From Pollutimonas bauzanensis_A (GTDB lineage: Bacteria > Pseudomonadota > Gammaproteobacteria > Burkholderiales > Burkholderiaceae_B), in the NCBI RefSeq assembly GCF_040393045.1, contig NZ_JBEBUX010000002.1, positions 14,172-78,171 of the forward strand: a stretch of 64,000 nt of DNA, written 5' to 3'. The notes under the pieces are model-generated. The model worked only from the letters and a program-made list of their open reading frames with translations, searched no databases and was not told the DNA's origin. This document shows, piece after piece, positions 1 to 8,372 of this stretch (within the stretch, counting starts at the first letter, position 1; every line of letters starts with the position of its first letter). The position numbers and the translations under genes are program-made.

Positions 1-121
1 GCACACCGCTGCGCACCGATGCCACCAGCGAATGCGTAGTGCCAAGATCGATGCCCACGGCAAGCTTGCGTTGATGAGGAGCCGGCGATTCGCCTGGCTC
101 GGAAATTTGCAGTAATGCCAT
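1..121 (-). CDS. hscA: Fe-S chaperone HscA, N-terminal fragment (cut by window edge)
   Basis: Only the first 40 codons are inside the window. They read from an ATG at 119-121 and contain the Hsp70 nucleotide-binding signature AVGIDLGTTHS followed by LVASVRSG. HscA is the specialised Hsp70 ATPase that, with the J-protein HscB, helps release iron-sulfur clusters from the IscU scaffold. It sits one base after the hscB stop region, the usual place in an isc operon. The rest of the protein, and any fdx or iscX genes, lie beyond the left edge. Identity rests on the Hsp70 motif plus operon position. Confidence 0.93.
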   Translation of the reverse strand, partial: MALLQISEPGESPAPHQRKLAVGIDLGTTHSLVASVRSGV

Positions 122-122
122 G

Positions 123-656
123 TTAATTTTGACGGTCGGTAAGATCGTGACGGGCGCCCTGAACTTCGTGGGCAAGCTTGTCGATAAACATCCACTCGCG
201 CACCTTGGCGGCAGCGGCTTCGTAGTCGCCTTGCTGATCGATCAGCGCCAGCATGACGCCGTGCATTGCAGCATGCGCCTGACGGATGTGGGTTTCAAGA
301 GACGTAAGCGCATTTGATGACAACGCATCGCGTGCTTCGTCCAGCTGCTCGCGCCATTCCATTTGCCGCATAAGGAAAGCGGTGTCCATGCGGGTATTGC
401 TTTCGGACTGGACATCGCACCCAGCCTGTTCGCATAGGTAGCGAGCCCTGCTTAAGGGTGTTTTAAGCACACGATAGGCCTCGTTGATCGTCGAGGCCCA
501 TTGCATGACTACCCGCTTTTCAGCCGGCGTAGCGTTGACGTAGCGATCAGGGTGCACCTTGGCGGCAAGCGCACGCCAAGTTTGGTCTAGCGACGCTTGA
601 TCCAGGGCGTATTGGGACGGCAGGCCGAATAGTTCGAAATAGTTTTCGCCCGCCAC
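123..656 (-). CDS. hscB: Fe-S cluster co-chaperone HscB (J-protein)
   Basis: The 177-residue protein has an N-terminal J-domain with FELFGLP near residue 8 and the essential HPD tripeptide (VHPDRY, about residue 35), which stimulates the HscA ATPase. The C-terminal half is the helical domain that binds IscU. The length is close to that of E. coli HscB (171 residues). It lies between iscA and hscA on the same strand with gaps of one or two bases, so it is almost certainly co-transcribed and translationally linked with them. Confidence 0.96.
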   Translation of the reverse strand: MAGENYFELFGLPSQYALDQASLDQTWRALAAKVHPDRYVNATPAEKRVVMQWASTINEAYRVLKTPLSRARYLCEQAGCDVQSESNTRMDTAFLMRQMEWREQLDEARDALSSNALTSLETHIRQAHAAMHGVMLALIDQQGDYEAAAAKVREWMFIDKLAHEVQGARHDLTDRQN

Positions 657-657
657 A

Positions 658-981
658 TTACACCGTGAAAGACTCGCCGCAGCCGCAAGTAGCCTTTTCG
701 TTGGGGTTGGTAAACTTGAACCCCTCGTTCAGCCCTTCACGACCGTAGTCCAGCTGCGTACCCTCTAGATAGGGCAAGCTTTTGGGGTCGATAAATACCT
801 TAACGCCCATTTGCTCGAACACCTGGTCTTCGGCGGCGGGCTCGTCGACATATTCCAGCTTGTAAGCCATGCCCGAGCAACCCGTCGTGCGAACGCCCAG
901 ACGCAGCCCCAAACCTTTGCCGCGTTTCTCGATGTAACGGCTGATATGGTCAGCCGCTTGTTGTGTAAGCGTAATTCCCAT
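658..981 (-). CDS. iscA: Iron-sulfur assembly protein IscA
   Basis: This 107-residue A-type carrier has the three invariant cysteines of the family: one in TTGCSGMAY (about residue 35) and two in the C-terminal CGCGESF (about 99 and 101). A-type carriers hold iron or an Fe-S cluster and pass it to apoproteins. The length is exactly that of E. coli IscA. It is separated from iscU by two bases and from hscB by one, within the isc operon. The isc context, with HscBA beside it, favours IscA over ErpA. Confidence 0.96.
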   Translation of the reverse strand: MGITLTQQAADHISRYIEKRGKGLGLRLGVRTTGCSGMAYKLEYVDEPAAEDQVFEQMGVKVFIDPKSLPYLEGTQLDYGREGLNEGFKFTNPNEKATCGCGESFTV

Positions 982-983
982 GA

Positions 984-1367
984 TTAGTCCTGGTGCTTTT
1001 CCTTGTAATTCTGGACTGCCGCCTTGATGGCGTCTTCAGCCAGAATGGAACAGTGAATCTTTACTGGTGGCAAAGCGAGTTCTTCGGCAATTTGCGTATT
1101 GCGAATGTCCATGGCCTGATCCAGCGTCTTGCCCTTGACCCATTCGGTAACCAGCGAGCTTGACGCAATGGCCGAACCACAGCCATAAGTCTTGAACCGT
1201 GCATCTTCGATGATACCCGATTCATTGACCTTGATCTGCAGTTTCATGACATCGCCACAGGCGGGCGCCCCGACCATGCCAGTACCTACGCTGGTGTCGG
1301 ATTTATCGAACGCGCCGACATTGCGCGGGTTTTCGTAGTGGTCGAGTACTTTATCGCTATAAGCCAT
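984..1367 (-). CDS. iscU: Fe-S cluster scaffold protein IscU
   Basis: The 127-residue protein begins MAYSDKVLDHYENPRNVG, the hallmark IscU start. It carries the three cluster-ligating cysteines in PACGDV, YGCGSA and KIHCSILAED, with the Asp after the first Cys that is needed for cluster transfer. It is the scaffold on which IscS-derived sulfur and iron are combined. The HscA-recognised LPPVK motif is present (LALPPVKIHC). It lies 17 bp after iscS in the isc operon. Confidence 0.98.
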   Translation of the reverse strand: MAYSDKVLDHYENPRNVGAFDKSDTSVGTGMVGAPACGDVMKLQIKVNESGIIEDARFKTYGCGSAIASSSLVTEWVKGKTLDQAMDIRNTQIAEELALPPVKIHCSILAEDAIKAAVQNYKEKHQD

Positions 1368-1384
1368 AGTGGTGATCCTTTACT

Positions 1385-2596
1385 TTAATGTGCGGCCCAT
1401 TGAACCGAGTTCAAATCGATGCCTTCCTGGGCCATCTCCCACAAAGGCGACATATCGCGCAGCTTGGCTACGCGCTGGCTAAGCAAGTTAATGGCAAAGT
1501 CGACATCTTCCTGGGTTGTAAAGCGGCCCAGCGTAAAACGAATCGAGCTATGCGCGAGTTCGTCGTTACGGCCCAGAGCACGCAATACATACGATGGTTC
1601 GAGGCTGGCCGATGTGCAAGCCGAACCGCTGGAAACTGCTAGTTCTTTGATGGCCATGATCAACGACTCGCCTTCGACGTAGTTGAAGCTGACATTCAAG
1701 TTATGCGCCACGCGCTGGCCGACATCGCCATTCAGATAGACTTCTTCCATTGTGGAAAGGCCATCCCAAAGGCGGTCGCGCAACATGCGTATGCGGTCGT
1801 TTTCTGACTGCATTTCAAGACGCGCCAGGCGGAAAGCCTCGCCCATGCCAACGATTTGATGAGTGGCCAACGTACCCGAACGAAAACCGCGTTCGTGCCC
1901 GCCGCCGTGCATTTGGGCTTCAAGCCGTATACGTGGCTTGCGGCGCACATATAAAGCGCCTACCCCTTTGGGGCCGTAGGTTTTATGCGCGGAAAACGAC
2001 ATCAGGTCGACTTTGAGCGCCTGCAAGTCGATGACGACCTTGCCTGTAGCCTGAGCCGCATCGACATGAAAAATAATGCCCTTCTCGCGGCAGATTTCGC
2101 CGATCGCGGCAATATCTTGAATGACGCCAATTTCGTTATTGACGAACATTACCGACGCCAACACGGTGTCTTCGCGCAATGCCGCCTTGAATGCGTCGAT
2201 ATCAAGCAGTCCAGTGTCCAGTACATCAAGATAGGTAACTTCAAAGCCCTGACGTTCGAGTTCGCGACAGGTGTCAAGCACCGCCTTGTGCTCGGTTTTT
2301 ACCGTCACAATATGCTTGCCGCGCCCCGAGTAAAAACTAGCGGCCCCTTTCAACGCAAGGTTGTTGGATTCGGTCGCACCTGAAGTCCATACAATTTCGC
2401 GTGGATCGGCATTCACCAGCTTGGCGACTTCAGCCCGGGCCAACTCGACCGCTTCTTCCGCATCCCAGCCATAAGCATGGCTACGCGATGCCGGGTTACC
2501 GAACTGTTCGTACAACCAGGGAACCATTTTTTCAACTACCCGGGGATCAACAGGCGTTGTAGCGGAGTAATCGAAATATACAGGACGTAATGACAT
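1385..2596 (-). CDS. iscS: Cysteine desulfurase IscS
   Basis: This is a pyridoxal-phosphate enzyme of about 403 residues that takes sulfur from cysteine for Fe-S clusters and tRNA thiolation. The N-terminal YFDYSATTPVDPRV, the Schiff-base lysine in SFSAHKTYGPKG (about residue 206) and the active-site loop SSGSACTSASLEPSYVLRA are all typical of group I IscS. The ATG at 2596 is preferred over a TTG one codon earlier because an AGGAG element lies about 8 bases upstream. The gene follows iscR in the operon. Confidence 0.97.
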   Translation of the reverse strand: MSLRPVYFDYSATTPVDPRVVEKMVPWLYEQFGNPASRSHAYGWDAEEAVELARAEVAKLVNADPREIVWTSGATESNNLALKGAASFYSGRGKHIVTVKTEHKAVLDTCRELERQGFEVTYLDVLDTGLLDIDAFKAALREDTVLASVMFVNNEIGVIQDIAAIGEICREKGIIFHVDAAQATGKVVIDLQALKVDLMSFSAHKTYGPKGVGALYVRRKPRIRLEAQMHGGGHERGFRSGTLATHQIVGMGEAFRLARLEMQSENDRIRMLRDRLWDGLSTMEEVYLNGDVGQRVAHNLNVSFNYVEGESLIMAIKELAVSSGSACTSASLEPSYVLRALGRNDELAHSSIRFTLGRFTTQEDVDFAINLLSQRVAKLRDMSPLWEMAQEGIDLNSVQWAAH

Positions 2597-2618
2597 CAAA
2601 AAAAGCTCCTAAAATCTT

Positions 2619-3128
2619 TTATACCGGCGCTACTGACTTAATGACTACGTCGGGCGAGCGGTTTGACCGTAGCGCCGCCTGCGCCTGAGTGGCCTCGTGA
2701 AGCAAGCGCATACGTTGCTGGTCGACCAAGTCTTGCAGCGACACCGAATCCAGGTAATCGACCATTTTACGATTAAGCGTCGACCATAATTCGTGTGTCA
2801 TGCATTTTCCGGTGGTGCCGTTGCGGCCAATATTGCAATCTTCCTTGCCGCCGCAACTGGTGGCATCTAGCGGTTCGTCGACCGCGAAAATAATATCTGC
2901 CACCGTAATGTTTCGCGCCAGGCGCGCCAGCGAATAACCACCGCCAGGGCCGCGAACGCTATCAACCAATTCATGGCGGCGCAGCTTACCGAACAATTGC
3001 TCGAGGTAAGACAGCGAAATATTCTGGCGATCACTGATGGCTGCCAGAGTGACAGGACCGCTTTGTTGCCGCAACGCCAGATCAATCATGGCTGTCACCG
3101 CAAAACGCCCTTTAGTCGTTAAACGCAT
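2619..3128 (-). CDS. iscR: Fe-S cluster-sensing repressor IscR (Rrf2 family)
   Basis: The 169-residue Rrf2-family regulator starts MRLTTKGRFAVTAM. The reading frame is open further upstream, but this ATG has an AAGGAAAT ribosome site and matches the family start. It has a winged helix (residues 1-75) and the three-cysteine cluster-binding segment CGGKEDC plus a third Cys, followed by MTHELW. Holo-IscR represses the isc operon. Two type-1 IscR sites lie directly upstream, so autoregulation is expected. It is the first gene of the isc operon. Confidence 0.96.
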   Translation of the reverse strand: MRLTTKGRFAVTAMIDLALRQQSGPVTLAAISDRQNISLSYLEQLFGKLRRHELVDSVRGPGGGYSLARLARNITVADIIFAVDEPLDATSCGGKEDCNIGRNGTTGKCMTHELWSTLNRKMVDYLDSVSLQDLVDQQRMRLLHEATQAQAALRSNRSPDVVIKSVAPV

Positions 3129-3185
3129 GGTGATTTCCTTGCCAAAGCCTGAAACACAGTAGAAATGATAATAATCGGTGACTTT

Positions 3186-3210
3186 ATATCCGACCAATTA
3201 AGTCAAGTAT
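3186..3210 (-). promoter_or_regulatory. IscR type-1 operator, proximal copy
   Basis: This 25-bp dyad has core GACCAATTAAGTC with ATA and TAT flanks. It agrees at nearly every position with the type-1 consensus known from enterobacteria (ATASYYGACTRWWWYAGTCRRSTAT). It lies 58 bp upstream of the iscR start. On the coding strand the box contains a TTGACT element that could serve as a -35. By analogy, [2Fe-2S]-IscR would bind here and shut off the isc operon. Confidence 0.82.
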
Positions 3211-3215
3211 AGCAA

Positions 3216-3240
3216 ATTCCCGACTAATTTAGTGCGGTAC
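3216..3240 (-). promoter_or_regulatory. IscR type-1 operator, distal copy
   Basis: A second dyad, with core CGACTAATTTAG, matches about 21 of 25 positions of the IscR type-1 consensus. It begins exactly 30 bp from the proximal copy, that is, three helical turns, so two dimers could bind on the same face of the DNA. Confidence 0.72.
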
Positions 3241-3294
3241 TACACCGTGTCCAGGCCATAACGTACTCAACATCACAGGCAGACCCGGCAATTC

Positions 3295-3321
3295 AAAAAA
3301 AACCGTGCTGTGCGCACGGTT
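3295..3321 (-). terminator. Rho-independent terminator after the phosphatase gene
   Basis: An 8-bp stem (AACCGTGC / GCACGGTT) with a 5-base loop lies 25 bp beyond the phosphatase stop. On the minus strand it is followed by an uninterrupted run of T. It separates the phosphatase transcript from the isc promoter. Confidence 0.85.
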
Positions 3322-3346
3322 CAAGTTATAGAGTCAGCGCGGCGGT

Positions 3347-3838
3347 TTATGCAGCCTGGTATTGGGTGGCCCGTTTGCGAACCATTTCCATCACGCCCTG
3401 ACAGGCGTCTTCCAGGTAGTCGAGCACTTTGCCAAAGCCTTCTGGCCCACCGTAGTAGGGATCGGGCACCGTGGCTTCTTCGAATTCGTTCGCGAAGCGC
3501 ATTAAAAGCATTAATTTGTGCTGGTATACTTTAGGACATTGCTGTTGCAATGCCGACAGGTTTTCCCAATCCATGGCCAGGATAAGATCGAACTCCCGGA
3601 AGTCGTCGGCAGTAATTTGCCGCGCCACGCAATGAGCCAATTCGTAGCCGCGTTTACGCGCAGCCGTCTGGGCACGGGCATCGGGGGCCTCGCCAATATG
3701 AAAGCTGTGGGTGCCAGCCGAATCGACGCCCACAACCTCAGAGAGCCCCGCTTCGTCTATTAGACGGCGGAAAACACCCTCTGCGCTGGGTGAGCGGCAG
3801 ATATTACCCATGCAAACGAAAAGTACCTTAGTCATCAT
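3347..3838 (-). CDS. Low-molecular-weight protein-tyrosine phosphatase
   Basis: The protein is about 162 residues. The catalytic P-loop C-X5-R-S is at the N terminus (VCMGNICRSPSAEG, Cys about residue 8-10), and the general-acid DPYY motif is near residue 127 (VPDPYYGG). These enzymes dephosphorylate tyrosine residues. In some bacteria they control capsule or exopolysaccharide tyrosine kinases, but no such genes are nearby. Two adjacent ATG codons (3838 and 3835) are equally good starts; the frame is open further upstream but without family similarity. It lies upstream of iscR on the same strand but has its own terminator. Confidence 0.93.
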   Translation of the reverse strand: MMTKVLFVCMGNICRSPSAEGVFRRLIDEAGLSEVVGVDSAGTHSFHIGEAPDARAQTAARKRGYELAHCVARQITADDFREFDLILAMDWENLSALQQQCPKVYQHKLMLLMRFANEFEEATVPDPYYGGPEGFGKVLDYLEDACQGVMEMVRKRATQYQAA

Positions 3839-4217
3839 AGGCAAGAGTGTGAGGGAAAACCCGCAATAAGGCAAGAGTTTTTGCGAAGCCCACCTATGCC
3901 AATACATGCATTGACAAAAATAAAAATTCAAGCACGACAAGACCTTACCGATGACTTTTGATCGCTGCCGCCACTCGAAAAAGCGCCGTCCAAGCTTCCG
4001 AAGAACCAATATTCATGCAGTGCAACATCCTGTCACCGCTGAGCCGGAAATGCGCATGACGAAGGAAGTGAGTTCAAGCTCCGACCATGTCCCGCAACCT
4101 AGGTAAACTGCCCTCAGATACCATCTGTTGCCGGGAGAAATCCGTTATTGTTGGAATTTTCCAACATTTTAAGCACGATTAATCAAAAATTAACTTCGTT
4201 ATGGCAAGCAGCCACAA
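3839..4217. other. Intergenic region between uvrB and the phosphatase gene
   Basis: This 379-bp stretch has no convincing gene. It becomes AT-rich near uvrB. The only structured element is the small palindrome at 4149-4166, described separately. The minus-strand frame is open through part of the region but shows no phosphatase similarity upstream of the chosen start. Confidence 0.6.
4149..4166. repeat. Short perfect inverted repeat downstream of uvrB
   Basis: The arms TGTTGGAA and TTCCAACA are separated by two bases. It lies about 50 bp after the uvrB stop. It could be a weak terminator (there is no clear T run) or an operator. The role is undetermined. Confidence 0.4.
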
Positions 4218-6251
4218 TTAAGAAAACAAGGCTTTTTGCTTCAAACGATTCAAAGCGTCGCGTGCAGCGGCTGCCTGTTCGAATTCCAAGTTCTTGGCGT
4301 GATCCATCATCAGCTTTTCAAGACGGCGGATTTCTTTGGCCAAGGACTTATCGTCATGCAAGACATCAGGTGAAATATCGTCCGCTGCGGATTTCTCTAT
4401 CGGTGTAACAAGAACGCCATCGATCATTTCCCTCACGGCTTTGCTTACCCCGCGCGCCGTAATGCCATTTACCCTGTTGAATTCCAACTGCTTGTTCCGA
4501 CGCCTTTCCGTCTCGCCCATAGCGCGATACATGGAATCGGTAATCCGGTCTGCATACAGAATGGCGCGTCCATTAAGATTGCGCGCCGCTCTGCCCATCG
4601 TCTGAATCAGGCTACGCTCTGAACGCAAGAAACCTTCCTTGTCCGCGTCCAGGATAGCAACAAGGGATACCTCGGGGATATCCAGCCCTTCGCGCAGCAA
4701 GTTAATGCCCACCAGAACATCAAAAACACCCAGCCTCAGGTCGCGGATGATCTCGACCCGTTCCACGGTATCGATATCAGAATGCAAGTAACGCACCTTC
4801 AGGCCGCTTTCATTAAGATAGTCGGTAAGGTCTTCCGACATGCGCTTGGTAAGCGTCGTGACCAGTACACGCTCCTGAATGGCTACGCGCTTTTTGATCT
4901 CGCCCAACAAATCATCTACCTGCGTCGTTGCGGGGCGCACCTCGACTTCCGGATCCACCAGCCCCGTAGGCCGAACAACCTGCTCGACCACGTTATCGGC
5001 GTGCTCTTTCTCGTAGTTCGAGGGCGTGGCCGATACGAATACACATTGGCGCATGCGCTGCTCGAATTCTTCTAGCTTCAAGGGTCGGTTATCGATAGCC
5101 GACGGCAGGCGAAAACCAAACTGTACCAAAGTAGACTTACGCGAACGGTCGCCCAGGTACATGCCGCTAAGCTGCCCTAGCGTAACGTGGCTTTCATCAA
5201 TGAACATCAAGGCGTCTGCTGGCAGGTAGTCAATGAGCGTGGGGGGCGGTTCGCCCGGCGCCGCACCCGATAAATGGCGGGAATAGTTTTCGATGCCTTT
5301 GCAAAATCCCAATTCCTGCAGCATTTCAAGGTCGAAGCGAGTGCGCTGTTCTAGGCGTTGGGCCTCGACCAGTTTGCCGTCGGACACCAGAAAAGCCACC
5401 CGCTCGCGCAGTTCGACTTTGATGGTTTCGATCGCCCGCAAGACGGTGTCGCGCGGCGTAACGTAGTGAGAGCTGGGGAATACGGTGAAACGCGGTATCT
5501 TTTGGCGGATCTTGCCCGTAAGCGGATCAAACATTTCCAGCGACTCGACTTCGTCGTCGAACAAAGTGATACGCAGCGCCAGTTCGGCATGCTCTGCCGG
5601 AAACACGTCGATAATTTCACCGCGGGCCCGAAAAGTGCCCCGTACGAACTCAACATCGTTGCGTTCGTACTGCATGGCGACCAGGCGGCCCAGCAATTCC
5701 TGGCGCCCGATGCGATCGCCAGACCGCAGCATAAGCACCATCGCATGGTAGTCGCCTGGATTACCTATACCGTAGATACAGGAAACAGTGCCAACAATAA
5801 TGGTGTCGCGCCGTTCCAGCAGGCTTTTCGTTGCGGATAGCCGCATCTGCTCGATGTGTTCATTGATGGACGAATCCTTTTCTATGAACAAATCCCTTGC
5901 AGCCACATAGGCCTCAGGCTGGTAATAGTCGTAATACGACACAAAATATTCAACGGCGTTATTCGGGAAGAAATCACGCATTTCGGCGTAAAGCTGAGCT
6001 GCCAGTGTTTTGTTCGGCGCCAGGACAATCGCTGGCCGCCCCGTCCGGGCGATAACGTTGGCCATGGTGAAGGTTTTACCCGACCCAGTGACCCCCAGCA
6101 ATGTCTGGAACATAAGGCCATCGTCCAGGCCTTCGACAAGCGCGTCGATAGCAGCAGGCTGATCCCCCGCTGGCGGATACGGCTGATAAAGCTGAAACGG
6201 GCTGTTCGCGTACTCGATGAAACCGGGCGCAGGAGCGTTCATACTAGACAC
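4218..6251 (-). CDS. uvrB: Excinuclease ABC subunit UvrB
   Basis: This 677-residue helicase-like subunit of nucleotide excision repair receives damaged DNA from UvrA and recruits UvrC. It has the Walker A GVTGSGKTFTMANV near residue 55, the beta-hairpin YYDYYQPEAYV, the DESH box (FIDESHVT) and a C-terminal UVR domain (about residues 640-675, AKEIRRLEKLM) for UvrC contact. The length matches the family (E. coli 673). The start is either GTG at 6251 or ATG at 6242; neither has a close ribosome site. No SOS box is visible upstream. It is divergent from tyrB. Confidence 0.96.
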   Translation of the reverse strand: MSSMNAPAPGFIEYANSPFQLYQPYPPAGDQPAAIDALVEGLDDGLMFQTLLGVTGSGKTFTMANVIARTGRPAIVLAPNKTLAAQLYAEMRDFFPNNAVEYFVSYYDYYQPEAYVAARDLFIEKDSSINEHIEQMRLSATKSLLERRDTIIVGTVSCIYGIGNPGDYHAMVLMLRSGDRIGRQELLGRLVAMQYERNDVEFVRGTFRARGEIIDVFPAEHAELALRITLFDDEVESLEMFDPLTGKIRQKIPRFTVFPSSHYVTPRDTVLRAIETIKVELRERVAFLVSDGKLVEAQRLEQRTRFDLEMLQELGFCKGIENYSRHLSGAAPGEPPPTLIDYLPADALMFIDESHVTLGQLSGMYLGDRSRKSTLVQFGFRLPSAIDNRPLKLEEFEQRMRQCVFVSATPSNYEKEHADNVVEQVVRPTGLVDPEVEVRPATTQVDDLLGEIKKRVAIQERVLVTTLTKRMSEDLTDYLNESGLKVRYLHSDIDTVERVEIIRDLRLGVFDVLVGINLLREGLDIPEVSLVAILDADKEGFLRSERSLIQTMGRAARNLNGRAILYADRITDSMYRAMGETERRRNKQLEFNRVNGITARGVSKAVREMIDGVLVTPIEKSAADDISPDVLHDDKSLAKEIRRLEKLMMDHAKNLEFEQAAAARDALNRLKQKALFS

Positions 6252-6328
6252 ATTTAGGGTAAACCCCTTATTATCACACTATTGTTTCTCATTTCCTATC
6301 CATCCTTCACAGCCCCTTCTCATTCAAA

Positions 6329-7531
6329 ATGAACTCATTATTCGAATCCGTCGAACTCGCTCCGCGCGACCCTATTCTTGGCCTGAATGAACAATATAAC
6401 GCAGATACCCGCGCCGGCAAGGTCAACCTGGGCGTTGGGGTTTACTACGATGACAAGGGCCGCCTGCCTTTACTGCAAGCCGTGCGCCTAGCGGAAATTG
6501 CGCGTATAGAAGCTGCTGCGGCGCGCGGCTACCTGCCTATTGAAGGCATCCCCGGGTACAACAAAGGGGCGCAGACGCTATTATTCGGTGAAGGCTCGGC
6601 ACTTATCGCATCGGGCCGCGTCCTGACCGCACAGGCTCTGGGCGGCACCGGCGCACTCAAACTTGGCGCTGACTTTCTGAAGCAACTGTTGCCGCAAGCC
6701 AAAGTCGTAATCAGCAATCCCAGCTGGGAAAACCACCGTGCCCTGTTCGAGCGCGCCGGTTTCACCGTCGACACCTACCCGTACTACGACGCGCAAAACC
6801 ATGGCCTGGATTTCGCTGGCATGCTGGCCGGCCTTCAAGCCCTCCCCGCTCAAACCATTGTTGTTCTGCACGCATGCTGCCACAACCCCACCGGCGTCGA
6901 CCCCAGCTTTGAACAATGGCAACAAATCGTTCAGGTTGTAAAAGACAAGGACCTGGTTCCGTTCCTGGACATTGCCTATCAAGGCTTTGGTGACGGCCTC
7001 GAAGAAGACGCATCGGTAGTCCGCTTGTTCGCAGAACACGACCTGACCATGCTGATCAGCTCATCCTTCTCGAAGTCGTTCTCGCTTTACGGCGAGCGCG
7101 TCGGCGCCCTGACTCTGGTGTCTTCCAGTAAAGACGAAAGCACCCGCGTGCTTAGCCAGCTCAAACGGGTTATCCGCACCAACTACTCCAACCCACCCAC
7201 GCATGGCGGCACCGTGGTGTCCACCGTACTGAATACGCCGGAACTCTACACACTGTGGGTTGACGAATTGGCGGGCATGCGCGACCGTATCCGCGACATG
7301 CGCACTCAATTGGTTGCAAAACTGAAAGAACACGGCGTCAAGCAAGACTTCGATTTTGTGCTTCAGCAACGTGGCATGTTCTCGTATTCCGGCCTTACCT
7401 CCCAGCAAGTCGACCGCCTGCGCGACGAGTTCGGCGTCTACGCTGTCGGCAGTGGGCGCATCTGCGTCGCGGCTCTCAATAGCGGCAATATCGACTATGT
7501 TGCCGAATCGATTGCCAAAGTCCTGGCATAA
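6329..7531 (+). CDS. tyrB: Aromatic amino acid aminotransferase
   Basis: The 400-residue class I aminotransferase has the PLP lysine in SSSFSKSFSLYGERVGAL (about residue 250), the HNPTGVD motif (about residue 190) and a terminal substrate-binding Arg region (GRICVAALN). It exchanges amino groups between 2-oxoglutarate and phenylalanine, tyrosine or aspartate. The sequence fits the AspC/TyrB subgroup. In Bordetella-like genomes this gene between uvrB and lexA is called tyrB, so that name is used; aspartate specificity cannot be excluded. It is divergent from uvrB across about 77 bp. Confidence 0.88.
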   Translation: MNSLFESVELAPRDPILGLNEQYNADTRAGKVNLGVGVYYDDKGRLPLLQAVRLAEIARIEAAAARGYLPIEGIPGYNKGAQTLLFGEGSALIASGRVLTAQALGGTGALKLGADFLKQLLPQAKVVISNPSWENHRALFERAGFTVDTYPYYDAQNHGLDFAGMLAGLQALPAQTIVVLHACCHNPTGVDPSFEQWQQIVQVVKDKDLVPFLDIAYQGFGDGLEEDASVVRLFAEHDLTMLISSSFSKSFSLYGERVGALTLVSSSKDESTRVLSQLKRVIRTNYSNPPTHGGTVVSTVLNTPELYTLWVDELAGMRDRIRDMRTQLVAKLKEHGVKQDFDFVLQQRGMFSYSGLTSQQVDRLRDEFGVYAVGSGRICVAALNSGNIDYVAESIAKVLA

Positions 7532-7560
7532 GGCTTGATCTTTTCACGGAAATGCTGCAG

Positions 7561-7592
7561 AATCCAGACTGTATATAAACACAGTCTGGATT
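7561..7592 (+). promoter_or_regulatory. LexA (SOS) operator within an extended 12-bp-arm palindrome
   Basis: A 16-bp SOS box with CTGT and ACAG ends at 7569 and 7584 lies just before lexA. The symmetry goes well beyond the box: 12-bp perfect arms (AATCCAGACTGT / ACAGTCTGGATT) flank an 8-base centre. The lexA ATG begins 4 bases after the right arm. LexA would thus autorepress its own gene, and the same sequence could form a hairpin in the transcript near the start codon. Confidence 0.87.
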
Positions 7593-7595
7593 GTC

Positions 7596-8255
7596 ATGGC
7601 CGTTAAGCTCACCGAGCGTCAGCAACAAATTCTCGACCTCATCCGTAGCGAAATCGCGCGTACAGGCTTTCCGCCTACACGCGCCGAAATCGCGCGGTCG
7701 CTGGGTTTCAAATCGGCCAACGCTGCTGAAGACCATCTAAAAGCCCTCGCTAAAAAGGGCGCCATAGAACTCACTGCCGGCGCCTCGCGCGGCATACGCC
7801 TTACCGACGCCCATAGCGGCAATGCAGTCACCAACACCCTGGAACGTGCCGGACATGCCCTTACGCAGCTCCTGGTGCCACTGGTGGGCCGTGTGGCTGC
7901 AGGCAGCCCTATTCTGGCCGCTGAACATGTCGAACGCGAAATAGGTATCGAGCCGTCCCTGTTCACCCAAACACCTGACTATCTCCTGCGCGTGCGCGGG
8001 CTCAGCATGCGGGATGCAGGCATTCTCGACGGCGATCTGCTGGCGGTCAAAAAAACACCCGATGCTCGCAATGGTCAAATAGTCGTTGCCCGCCTCGGCG
8101 AAGAAGTCACCGTCAAGCGTCTGTCCAGGTCAGGCAACCGCATCGAACTTCTGCCTGAAAATCCCGACTTCGAACCCATCATCGTTACCCCGGACGACGA
8201 ATTCTCCCTTGAAGGCATTGCCGTAGGCCTGATTCGCACCACGGCGTTGCATTAA
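7596..8255 (+). CDS. lexA: SOS response repressor LexA
   Basis: The 219-residue repressor has an N-terminal winged helix (KLTERQQQILDLI, helix-turn-helix about residues 28-50). It has the Ala-Gly self-cleavage bond in GRVAAGSPILA (about residue 96) and the Ser/Lys catalytic dyad in VRGLSMRDAG and LAVKKTP. RecA filaments trigger self-cleavage and derepress DNA repair genes. An SOS operator overlaps its leader, so autoregulation is expected. The ribosome site is weak and sits in the operator palindrome. A strong terminator follows. Confidence 0.97.
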   Translation: MAVKLTERQQQILDLIRSEIARTGFPPTRAEIARSLGFKSANAAEDHLKALAKKGAIELTAGASRGIRLTDAHSGNAVTNTLERAGHALTQLLVPLVGRVAAGSPILAAEHVEREIGIEPSLFTQTPDYLLRVRGLSMRDAGILDGDLLAVKKTPDARNGQIVVARLGEEVTVKRLSRSGNRIELLPENPDFEPIIVTPDDEFSLEGIAVGLIRTTALH

Positions 8256-8303
8256 GCCCCTGGTCGCGCTCTACCCGACCCAAATCACAGTAGTAGCTCT
8301 AAA

Positions 8304-8338
8304 CAAAAACAGGCGCACTTCAAGTGCGCCTGTTTTTG
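8304..8338. terminator. Bidirectional terminator between lexA and lon
   Basis: A near-perfect 17-bp palindrome has a GC-rich core (GGCGCACTT / AAGTGCGCC) flanked by A5 on one side and T5 on the other. It can end both lexA (plus) and lon (minus) transcripts, which converge here. Confidence 0.92.
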
Positions 8339-8372
8339 TCATGCCACCCGAACAAACAGGTGACCGTACTAC

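Noticed and set aside
3901..3960. A TTGACA element on the plus strand at about 3911.
   Set aside because: There is no matching -10 at a proper distance and no plus-strand gene downstream.
6252..6328. A possible SOS box upstream of uvrB.
   Set aside because: No CTGT-N8-ACAG dyad is present in the uvrB-tyrB gap, so SOS control of uvrB is not supported here.
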